NCBI GenBank assembly: GCA_025890175.1
Contig: JANPYM010000014.1
Span: forward strand, 939,052 to 1,003,051
Source: Ciborinia camelliae
Taxonomy: Eukaryota; Ascomycota; Leotiomycetes; Helotiales; Sclerotiniaceae
Direction of reading: 5' to 3'
DNA: 64,000 bases
The notes beneath the pieces are model-generated. The model worked only from the letters and a program-made list of their open reading frames with translations. It did not search any database and was not told where the DNA came from. Below are positions 36,570-46,692 of this stretch, one piece after another (positions within the stretch are counted from its first letter, which is position 1; the number at the start of each line of letters is the position of its first letter). The translations under genes and the position numbers were made by a program.

Positions 36570-38825
36570 ATGTCCCCCGCCATGCACGCTGCAGCGGAGA
36601 AGTTTGAAGCTGCCAAGAATGCCTTCAAGAGTCGACAAGCTTTCGTCGACTTTGTAACTGTTCAAGATACCGCACTCGATCAACATGGCCACCAGGGCTC
36701 GAGCAAAACTTGGTCTAACGAAGATCTGTAAGTTCAAATGTCATTGTTACTGTTACTCAATTGGAGTTTGGGAGTTTTCCTGCTGGATTGGCACACGACG
36801 GATGGATGGTTCAGCTGCTAAATTTGTACCTGTAGTGATCCAACACCCCCTGAGAAACGGACATGGCGTTGGTGGAATTTCGTTACCTTCTACCTGGGAC
36901 TCTCCTTTGGTAATTGGACTTTGGGCTCGACTATGGTAGGAATTGGCCTCAATTGGTGGCAGGCTATCATTGTCATCTTTGTGTCTCAATTGATCAGTTC
37001 AATCGCCATGTACTTCAATAGTCGATGTGCCTCGGTCTATCATATTGGATATCCTGTAGTAGCCAGGAGCGTTTTCGGAATGTATGGATCATACTACTTC
37101 GTTGGAGCTCGAGCTGCCTTGGCCATTATCTGGTATGGTGTACAACGTAAGTGGTTCGATTCCAGCCTTTCTGTCGCGACGAAACGTTCGACATCTTCAC
37201 AGCAAAGATTGGACGATTGAAGCTCGATTCCTTCTTAGATGCAATCTTCTCCTTTTTAAAAAATCTTTGCTAACGCGCCAACAGTGTTCTCCGGTGCGAG
37301 CTTCATGAGTAATATCTTGCGATGCATTTTTGGACACAAATTCACTGATATCCCAAATCATATCCCTGAATCGGTTGGTATCACATCTGCCAATATGGTC
37401 GCCTTCTTTCTCTTTTGGCTCGTCCATTTTCCATTCTGCGCCTTCCGACCATATCAACTGCGAGCATTCTTCTGGTTCAAATCGATCGTTGTTTTGCCAG
37501 CCGTTTTGGGACTTTTCATTTTCTGCATGGCCAATACAAAGGGGAGAGTCGGGTCGGTGTACGAGAGCTCGCTGGGAGAAGGGGCTGCCTATGGGTGGTT
37601 CATTATGTACGGCATCAACAGTGGTATGGGCAATACTGCAACTTGTAAGTTTTGAACTTGATTACGCTCCACTGCCCTAGATCGTCATTTCACGGTGGCC
37701 CTGAGGAGATTTTGGGGTCGTATACACAATGTGCAATGACAAATTGCTAACTCGTCAATTTTCTAGTGATTACAAATCAGCCAGATATAGCGAGATGGAG
37801 TGCGACAAGATCGGGCGCACAATGGTCGCAACTTCTCACCCAACCTCTATCCGTAACGCTCTCTGCCACATTTGGCATCTTAGCTACGGCTGCGATTAAC
37901 AATAATTGGGGGTTGGATTTGTGGAATCCTTGGGATTTACTCGGCGCTATTTTGGATAGATACTGGTCGGGTAGCACACGTTTTGCCGTGTTGCTGTTGG
38001 CTTTTTGCTGGATGGTATCCATTCTCGGCACAAATATCGCGGCAAACATGATTCCATTCGGTGCGGATAGTACCATGTTGTTTCCTCGGTACCTCACGAT
38101 CCCCCGCGGGCAATACGTTGTGGAATTCTTGGCTTTCGTCATTTGTCCATGGAAGATCCTCGCTTCTGCATCGGTTTTTACTACATTCCTTTCGGGCTAT
38201 GGTATATTCATGGCTAGTGTTGTTGCAATAATGGTCTGCGATTGTAAGTTTTTCTATTCACTTCATCAACAAAACCTTCCACGGATATCTCCTGAATTTT
38301 CAGACTTGAGAACAGCTAGAAGGCGGGAGGCGGGTCATTTTTATTTCTCGGAATTGATGCTAACCTTTCGAAGATTATATGCTCACCAAGGGCAATGTAT
38401 TTGTTGGACACCTCTACAATGGCTCGAAAACAAACGAACATTACTATTATTATCGTGGCTGGAATGTACAGGCGATTATTGCATACATTTGTGGTGTTGC
38501 GCTCCCCTTCCCGGGTTTTATCGGAACTCTGGGTGCATCAGTATCTACCAGCGCTACGAATCTTGGGCGTCTTGGTTGGATATTATCATTCTCTGTCAGT
38601 TTCGTTGTATACTTCGCACTCTGCAAGGCATGGCCGACCAACAATCAGAAGATCATCAAAGAAATGGGTCTTGGATGGGAATCACAATATGGTGATGTTG
38701 TGATTGCTGGAGATGGAACACAAATTGTAGAGGAGGGAGGGATGGTCCGAGTGATCAGTGATGTTGATTCTGCCAATTCTACCAATAGAACGACAGTAGT
38801 TTATGGAGGAGAGAAAGGGTCTTGA
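36570..38825 (+). CDS. NCS1-family nucleobase/nucleoside permease (uracil/uridine permease-like)
   Basis: Five exons: 36570-36727, 36836-37146, 37285-37644, 37767-38243 and 38374-38825, joining in phase to 585 aa with about 12 membrane segments. Signature blocks are PTPPEKRTWRWWNFVTFYL at the start of helix 1, NWTLGSTMVGIGLNWWQA, YPVVARSVFGMYGSYY, WFIMYGINSGMGN, TNIAANMIPFGADSTMLFP, and DYYMLTKGNVFVGHLYNG. This is the fungal Fur/Fui/Dal branch of NCS1, so a proton-coupled plasma-membrane importer for uracil, uridine, allantoin or a related compound is expected. Exact substrate is not decidable. The acceptor AAG at 38373 was chosen because it restores DYYMLTKG; an earlier CAG gives an out-of-frame exon. 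Confidence 0.92.
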
Positions 38826-39824
38826 GGGGCAAGACTAGGCAGGCCTATATTTATGATAATTATCAGACATTGTATTTAGGAGAAGAACTAAATTAATTAT
38901 TTTCAAAATAACCTGTGATGGTCCTAAAACAATCTCGAGATCTAGGTAGTAGTTTATTTGCTAGGTACTCTCCATACTGAAATCTACTTTAGGCGAGAGG
39001 GGTAGAATTGAATTGATATCTAGTACAGAGTATTCATATCATATTATATTCCTAAGTAAAACTACTTTACTTGCTTTGGACAATAAATCATCAGCATAGT
39101 ATCCAGTTCGATTTAGATACAAAACCATCATTATTAGTGGTTTCATTTAATTTGGTTATTTGAAAAGAGCCAAGCCAAGTATTCAAGTGCCATCTACGCA
39201 CTCCAGCTCTACCAGCACCCATAATAAGTAAAGCAGCTGGAGTGGAACATACTAGGTACATAATCTACCTACTCATTGGCCCATCTTACTGTATCGGGTT
39301 TAGTGTTTAGCTGCAGAGTTACGAAAAATATCTTTTCCCATTTGTTAGTTTTATCGTCAGCAAATATAAATATATTGAGTATAGTTACACCACTGACAAC
39401 GACAATAATAATAAGTCATCCATCCATCCCATCAATTTACCCTTGCCATATGAAATAAAGAGAGTTCAAGAGAGTTCAAGAGAGTTCAAGAGAGTTCAAG
39501 AGAGTTCAAGAGAGTTCAAGAGAGTTCAAGAGAGTTCAAGCCACGACTCAGAACTTTTTAGGGCTAGATCCACTTTCACTAAGTCTTTTAGCGAAAGCGC
39601 GAACAAAGCTGCCATCCATGATCCATCACCATGTCACCCTTGCTCCTTCATGGATGGTGGCAGGCGTGGAGACTCGAAATCCATTTATTCATTCTCATTA
39701 TTATTCACATATATAATATCAGCTAACACTGGACAACAAATCCATCTGGAATTTGGCCCATAACTTTTCTTTTTCTGACTCTTTTCTCTTTTCTTTCCAA
39801 TTTTTCTTCTCAAAGGCTGTCAAA
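38826..39824. other. intergenic with a minisatellite
   Basis: AT-rich at the left. It holds the 10-bp tandem array at 39461-39540 and the pyrimidine-rich leader of the next gene. No gene. Confidence 0.65.
39461..39540. repeat. minisatellite, AGAGTTCAAG x 8
   Basis: Eight perfect head-to-tail copies of a 10-bp unit. It lies 285 bp upstream of the ATG of the SET-domain gene. Perfect identity suggests recent expansion, and the copy number may vary among strains. Confidence 0.97.
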
Positions 39825-41540
39825 ATGGATTCACCATGGAGACCGGAGTTATACAAGCCATCCTCAGCTTGTGAAGTTGCTCCGCATCAAGTTCTAGAGG
39901 CTGAAGTTCGTCCTCAAAACACCCTTTTGCCTGGATTCCCCAGTAGGGCAGCTCGAACTTTCCACTAATTCTTCCCTTCTTAGCTCTTGGAATCCGAAAT
40001 CAAAGAATTGTCCCAATTCACAAAAGAAATTGCTGAAATCCCATACGACCCGGAAAACTGGCTTAACCGAGGAAATTGTCTCCGTCGTTTAGGGTATCCA
40101 GAACTTGCTCTTGGAGATGTTCATAAAGCACGGCTTCTAGTCGAAGCAGCCTTAAGGAATGATTCCATTTTAGCTACTGATGCCTACAAAGCATACAGTC
40201 AGAAGATATATCAACTTCACCAGACTCACCCTGCATGGATTCCAAGGAAGGCACAAGTTGCCACTCCAGCATCCCTTCATGCCTTGGTCACAGTTCTGTT
40301 GCAGAGACTTGAGCTTCAGATCTGGTCGGAATTGATGGAAGGGTTGATGGCTTCCAACTGCTGTGCAGACTATCTTGCAGTAAGTAAGGATGCTGTGGCC
40401 AAATTCCCCGATGATCAGGTTTTCCCCTCGGAAGTAACGAATGCGGAATCATGGTTTGAGCAACGACAAAGTATCCTCCAAGGATACGTTGATGAAGAAG
40501 AAATGACGACAGAAGCTATGGCAACTACCCTCTGCAATGGAGGTGTCTACCCAACGGCATATCCATGGATGACCGAAGATCTTGTCACAAGATCTGATCA
40601 ATTATTAGAAAAGGTGGCCGCCGAATTTGCCTCCGCATCATCTAATTGTGTAGTCTCAAAGAGCACAATTAGGCTGGCTTCGTCGGCTGAAGAAATATCG
40701 GAGGTAGACGTGCTAGGTGTCGTGGCAACAAGAGATATTCTAGCACAAGAAACAGTCCTCATTGATCCTACGCTCGCTGCAGTAGTTGACAGTGTCGATC
40801 GATGCCCCGCCTGCTGTGGGCCACTCCCCTTGAACAAAGTTGAAAATCCCTGCTGCAAAACTTCTTACTGTTCCGCTTCGTGCTCTCAACGGGCATTGGA
40901 TGGTTATCATTCAGTTGTTTGTGGTAAGGATCTAAATTTTCTGTCTGAAGCATCGGCATCTTCATCAAACACCACAGAATCATCTATAGGGTCCAATTTA
41001 CTCCTCCGTGTCCTCGCCATTTCTATAAAAGAAAATGCAGCCCATCCTCTGGAAACTTCGCTCATTTCACGCCTCACACCCGCGTACAATCCAAATGACC
41101 CTCAACTGATCGCTTTCAACTTCAAAGATCATATCATAACACCAATCCGTATCCTTCGCGAACTTGGAATCAATGTCTTCACAAATAGCATGTACGATAC
41201 ATGGGTTCTGCACACTATTCATTGTCGTCTGCAAAACAACAAGCATGGACAAACTTTCGATGATATCCGTGGAACTGCAATAAGTCCTCTATACTCAATG
41301 TTTAATCATAGTTGCGATCCGAGTGTTGATTGGAGACATGATGACGAAAATAGTACAGTCACTATGTTCGCCGAACGGGATATCCAGAAGGGGGAGGAGA
41401 TGTTTATTTCGTATATTGGGAAAGGCGGAGATCTAAAAGAGAGACAAGGGAAACTACTGCCTTGGTTTGGCATGGAATGTGCATGTCTCAAGTGTGATGA
41501 GGGGAAATTAGAAGCCATGGCGACAGATATATCTCTCTGA
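39825..41540 (+). CDS. SET-domain protein with MYND-like zinc finger
   Basis: Exon 2 (39984-41540) is a long frame with no early ATG. The ATG exon 39825-39905 (MDSPWRPELYKPSS) joins it in phase through an intron with donor GTTCGT and branch-like CTAAT, giving 545 aa. Residues about 45-110 are TPR-like (NWLNRGNCLRRLGYPELALG). A cysteine-rich CPACC...CC...YCSASC...H...C segment near 300-340 resembles a MYND finger inserted in a split SET domain. NHSCDPSVDW near 469 and EMFISYIG are the core SET motifs, and CACLKCD is a post-SET cysteine cluster. This layout matches SMYD-like or SET5/SET6-like lysine methyltransferases. Substrate unknown. The donor of intron 1 is the weakest point. Confidence 0.87.
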
Positions 41541-42358
41541 GCAGGCCATCTCAATTGACGAGACAATTACCAGATCAGTGCCCGGTCCTACTTACTCATC
41601 TGAAAAATTCTCAAGTTTAAAATTGTTTCAGATATTGACCCCTCATTATTCGACTCAATCCCAGACATTTATCCGTTATTTCCCAGGCTATTTGCGAAGT
41701 TTTGGTTGTTCATATTCAACAAAACATCATCTGTCTTATGTCGAAATGCGTAGGGCTGTGTAATAGGTCTATAGTTGGCCTGCTGATGTCCGGAATGTTG
41801 ACCACAATCATACCTATAATCATTATATCAGGGGCTAATAAACGATACCAATCAAGTGTGACGTTTGTCATTGGAGTTCCATGGTTCAATAGGAACAAGG
41901 AAGAAACTACCTTCTCTTTTCGTTAGCTTTTAGTGTTAAAAAAAGATATACTGATATACTATCCATCACATCATATTTTGACACCCATGCTTACCTGCAG
42001 ATTATCGAGCCCCGTGAATCGTTATCAAATGACACGTCATGCATGTAGTCATCATTCTGCAGCATTCAATCTGGTCCACCCCGTTCATCAATGGGCCGGA
42101 TTGATGAACGGGGTGAACCAAATCGCATTCCCAATGCAGTCAGTACTCGTTGCGTTGCTGTATGATGTGAAGACTCCGCCTAATCGCAGTTGTATTACCG
42201 CCCATTAATGGGGCTTACGGAAGCATAGATGCCCTTTGTCATCTCGTTGCAATGAAATAAATATACTGCCCCAAACTCTCAAAGATCTTCTCGAATCTTT
42301 CCCGGACATAAAATTTTGACAACACGAACTACATGCCAAAGCCTCTCACTACCTCAAC
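41541..42358. other. intergenic, upstream of P450, with long palindrome
   Basis: Contains the 3' region of the SET gene, the 49-bp palindrome at 42072-42120, and the promoter of the P450 at 42359. No gene. Confidence 0.65.
42072..42120. repeat. 49-bp near-perfect palindrome
   Basis: Two 21-bp arms (42072-42092 and 42100-42120) match in 20 of 21 positions across the 7-nt centre GGGCCGG. The left arm begins TGGTCCACCCCGTTCATC. It lies 239 bp upstream of the P450 start codon, so it could be a dimeric regulator site or a cruciform-forming repeat. No family name is known to me. Confidence 0.85.
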
Positions 42359-44703
42359 ATGACCACCATTACATATCTAGGAATTATACTCTTCATATCC
42401 CTATCCCTATGGATCATCTACGGCGCCATCTATCGTCTATATTTCAGTCCCATTGCCAAGTTCCCAGGCTCGAAACTCGCAGCTTTGACATTATGGTATG
42501 AGTTCTACTTTAATGTCATACGTGATGGACAATGGATTTGGGAAATCAAAAGAATGCATGAGGAATATGGTATGTTTGGTTAATTTCTAATTGGATTTTA
42601 TGACAACTTATGATTACAGGCCCAATTGTGCGCATCAATCCGTATGAGTTGCACATTGATGATTTGGAGTACTATGATGAGCTGTATGCGGGTAGTACGA
42701 GAAAACGCGAAAAGTAGGTTTGTGGGCATGGTTTACCTCGTTGTATTTGAATTGGTCCCAGCGGTCTCTTTATATGAACTCCTCAAGTGGATGGTATTCT
42801 TCTCCTAGCATCTCTTATTTTAGACCGTCAGGGCACTACTCTTTCTTATAAGTTGTAAGAGCGCGGAACACGCCATGAATGACAAGATCACTGTGCAATC
42901 AATTTTTTTATAATCTACATTGAAGATCTGCTGGTTTGTGGGGTATTTTCATATTGATTAGATGACAGGTATCTATGGTTCGTCAGCAGTGGTGGCTCAC
43001 CAGGAAGTTCCTTCGAAACCATAGCACACGATCTCCACCGTCTCCGAAGGAATGCCGTCAACCCCTTCTTTTCCAAGCGATCCATCACCGCCATGGAGCC
43101 AATCATCAAATCCAAAATCTCCCTCCTGTCCAATATATTACACTCGCATTTCGTCAGTGCAACGCCTGTTAATCTTCGAGTCGTATTCTCCTCCCTCACC
43201 TTGGATATTATTTCAGATTACTGTTACGGGAATTCTTTTGGTGCGTTGACAGATAAAAATCTGGCGGAAATATGGAGTCATACGCTTTCCCAAATCATGT
43301 CTATTACGACGATTTTTATGCATTTTCCTATACTTTTTAAGATAATGGGATTGTTGCCAGACAGTTTGGCTGGGCCGGTATTGAGACATCACAGAGTCAG
43401 TCCATAAACCCCTTTCCATATTTACAACAGTATGTCCAATAGTCCGGACTCCAGTCCGATCTCGAATTTTTAGGCTTTGGATCTTTGAAAATGTTCGAAT
43501 CATTTTAATAGACTTATTGTCCTAAATTGATTCAACAATCAAACGATTTCAATATTCAAGTCTTTCCTTATTGGACTGCCGTCCGAACCATCAGACACAC
43601 TGATTTAAAAACTAAAATCTGACTGCCCACACTAGAATTCAAGGAAACAGGTGGGAGGTGTTTTGAACCATGAAGACATCGGAGGTCGTCAAAACACAAT
43701 ATTCCACGAACTGCGGGATAGCAAACTTCTTCCCCCTCAAGAAAAGAGTCTCAATCGACTAGCTGATGAGGGAAATATTTTGATTGGAGCTGGAGGTGAG
43801 ACGACGGCTCAAACTTTGGCCGTATTGTTTTATCATCTCTTGGATAATCCAAAGATGTTGTCGAGGTTGAAGGATGAAATTGGCACCTTGAATAAAGACA
43901 TTACCTGGGGACAGTTGGAGAAATTGCCATTCCTGGTCAGTTAATTCCGCGGTTTTGGAAAAAGAAAAGTCACTAACGTGTAGTCATGTAGTCGGCGGCC
44001 ATAACTGAAGCATTGCGGCTTTCAAGCGTGGTAACTTCACGTCTCCCTCGAATCGCACCTAATGAAGATATGAAGTTTCAACAATGGACAATTCCTGCTG
44101 GTGTATGTGTATATACTTTCCTTAAAGGTCTATTTAATTCATTGTTCTGTGGCCCTGCAACTCTGCTCGGAAACGTTGCAGGTCTGAACAATCGAATTTC
44201 TCGATAACATTTCTTGCTACTTCATCTCCCCTTACTCTCTTCACCATTCTAATACAAATCTAGACCCCGACAAGCATGTCCTACTATTTCATCCACTACT
44301 CTCCAATAATCTTCCCCTCTCCCGAAAAATTTGACCCCACCCGCTGGCTCGCCAGTTCAGTTTCAGAAGATTCCACTGAGGCGGGAGATGCAGTGCGAAA
44401 ATACAGGCTAGATAAGTATATTGTACCTTTTGGTAAGGGAACTAGAATATGTCTTGGTATAAAGTATAGAATTATTCTTTATCCTTCTTTCCCAGGTCTC
44501 CTGGCTAATATAGAAATTCGTAAAACAGTCTAGCATATGCCGAATTATTCCTAACAACTGCATGTATCCTGAAAAGATTTGATTTTGAGCTTTGTGGGAC
44601 AATGAAAAGAGATGTGGAAATCAAGAGGGATCATTTTGTTGCAGCACCAGCGGCAGGGAGCAAAGGTATTAGGGTGATGGTTACGGGTGACAGGGAAGAT
44701 TAA
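42359..44703 (+). CDS. cytochrome P450, trichodiene-oxygenase (TRI4)-like family, MITE in intron 3
   Basis: Seven exons: 42359-42569, 42620-42713, 42969-43395, 43636-43935, 43992-44102, 44264-44463 and 44529-44703, joining in phase to 505 aa. The N-terminal anchor is followed by [20 protein letters not shown]. The I-helix is AGGETTAQT, the ExxR motif is EALR, and the heme loop is [10 protein letters not shown]. The family is the same as the P450 at 22096 ([12 protein letters not shown] against PIIRINPWELHI). Intron 2 (255 nt) and intron 3 (240 nt) are unusually long. Intron 3 sits where the relative has a 58-nt intron and contains a MITE-like element. No stop or frameshift breaks the exons, so the gene may still work if intron 3 is spliced. 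The 3' end faces the tyrosinase remnant 61 bp away. Confidence 0.87.
43431..43600. mobile_element. MITE-like TIR element, copy C, inside P450 intron 3
   Basis: About 170 bp. The left end TGTCCAATAGTCCGGACTCC and the reverse complement of the right end (TGTCTGATGGTTCGGACGGC) agree at about 21 of 28 positions, with mostly transition differences. No ORF. It accounts for most of the excess length of intron 3. It shares termini with copies A and B at the left of the window. Confidence 0.65.
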
Positions 44704-44764
44704 GGGGGTATTTGAATGCAAATTTTGGTATTGGGTACTGTGTAAATTTATCGGTGGCGTATCT

Positions 44765-46692
44765 TTAAGAGCTTGCGCCACATGCTTTTCCACTTGTGAT
44801 TTCAGGGTGAATAGTCTTTGTTCCATAAACTAGGTAATTATTGGTTGGTGATGAGCCATGAGAGAAGGGGGATATCATGACTTACCAGGCAAGCCCGTCT
44901 TATCTGCTGGATAAATAACTATCTCATCTTGAACTGTAATAACTAGACCTGAGGCTTGTTCAGTTGTTACCACCGTCCCACATCCCTTTTCAATACTCCA
45001 GCTTAAATTGGCTTTCAAATAATCTACCACGTCTTCAATTTTAGTGGTATCTATAGTCTTAAGAGCGCTCTTCAAGGTGAATTCGTTGTGATACGTCAGC
45101 TCTGGCGTAGTTCCTCCAGCAACAGGGGGTGGCAGTACATAAAATGAAGCTACAGGACTTCTACTTTCAGTATATAATCTGACAGTAAACCTCTCACCAA
45201 GCGACGTAGAAAGAGCTTGAACAGCCACCGACCATTCCATTTTTTCGTCCCTCTTTTCCTTAGAGCCAGTAAAGACTCCTCCAGGATTGTACAATGAATT
45301 GACGGTTGCGGTAACATTGGCGGAGAGTTCAGTTGCATTTTTAATGACAGCATCTGGAATGAATATCCGAAAGTACTGGTGGAGCGAGCAGCATCTGAAG
45401 TCCAAGGCGTCTTTCCATCGGCTTGATAGAATGGGGTCAATGACGATACAGAAGTATCGCTAGTACCTGGGGCGATTGTAAAGGTACCAATCAAGTCGGA
45501 TTGCGGAAGCATCCAAACATCAGGATAGATTGCTTGCCACATTGCAAAGAGACGATCCACGTTTGCGTGGTGAAGCCAGAACATTGGATCAAAGGCAGAG
45601 AAACTCAGTTGACTCATGTGACCGACACCTCCAATGGAAACATGTACAGCGCCGTGAGGATTTTCGGGATGGACCAGGAGAGACTTGAGTAGCCGCATTA
45701 TAAAATGTCTTAGCTTTTGCGAACATCGAATAGATCATACTTGTCAAATCATCGGCCCCCAGGTCTTCATTAACCATATTGGGTTGAGAAATCCCCAGGA
45801 TCGCTGTATTGGGAAATCTCAATGTCGTAGGATCTTCAGCTAAGTCTTCATCCGCCATACTTGTGCCCTTGGTCGGAAACCAAGTTGCGTTTAATGGAAA
45901 CTGCTGAAACTTATAAAGGAGGAGAGGATTGGCAACACTTTGAGTGCCATTAGGTGTATTTATCTGGACTGTGGTATCACTGACAACTGGGGGAAGTTCT
46001 GGAACAGCAGCCCAGTCCCAGTATGGGATACGGAAATTTGAGGTAGCAGTTGTGTAAGTAGTATCATTGTATGCAGCAGCAATGGTTTGAACATGGCCAG
46101 CTAGAACTTGCTCGTATAGAGCAAGATATGGACGATGCCAGGTGGGAAACAATACGTCGTCGTGGGTACAATAACCAATTTTTGGAGCTGCTGGATTCCA
46201 ACTCACATTGCCCCGTGAATAATATGGACGGCCTGAAACCAAGACAACGGGTCGTCTTCTGCGACTTCTTGTAGAGCAGTGAGTGCTTGGATATAGAGAG
46301 ACCTAAAGAAAATTAGTCACCCAGTCAAAAAGCTGCCTTTATGATGGCTTTTTCAACCACAGTCAGATGCCCAATTTTATTTGGGAATTGAAATATATTT
46401 TAACAATACACTGAGTAGTGGTCTCATCTTGGTTAACTACATAGTATAGCTCTGCACTGCTGAAGTTTGACTTCTTATATGGAAACTGGCTATATATATA
46501 CTTCAAACATACCAGGTTGGAATATCGTTTTGAAAATCCAAGATATGTCTTCGCGCCGGTCTTGCCTCAGTTTCCGAATTAACGCCAGTATGAACACCAC
46601 AAATAGGATATAGTAAGAGGCTTCTATGCTGTTAACGCAGGCAAGAAGTAAAATGGCAAGGCAAGTGGTGTAATTGCACTATCAAAGACCAT
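44765..46692 (-). pseudogene. tyrosinase pseudogene (long type), several frameshifts
   Basis: Conserved tyrosinase segments lie in order in changing frames. They are: an ATG with signal-peptide-like sequence (46692 on), a GVHTG block, a good intron 46512-46303 joining exons with a split Trp, a CuA block (CTHDDVLFPTWHRPYLA), a CuB block (FDPMFWLHHANVDRLFAMW), and a C-terminal exon (44829-44765) after donor GTAAGT. Frame must change near 46650, 46608, 46232, 45667 and 45358. At 46232 the conserved GIHG segment is also missing, consistent with a small deletion. Intact splice sites and metal-site residues imply fairly recent decay. Five independent base errors in an otherwise clean assembly are less likely but not excluded. 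A functional copy would be a phenol oxidase of about 600 aa. Confidence 0.8.

Noticed and set aside
36308..36607. 99-codon leucine-rich frame before the NCS1 gene
   Set aside because: It overlaps the NCS1 start and lies in its leader. Pyrimidine-rich sequence naturally encodes Leu/Ser runs.
39461..39540. CRISPR-like array
   Set aside because: Units are contiguous with no spacers, and the genome is fungal.
39443..39763. 106-codon frame encoding repeated VQESSREFKR
   Set aside because: Direct translation of the 10-bp minisatellite. No evidence of a gene.
19952..46692. Complete secondary-metabolite gene cluster
   Set aside because: No backbone synthase or pathway regulator was recognised, and several conserved unrelated genes are interspersed.
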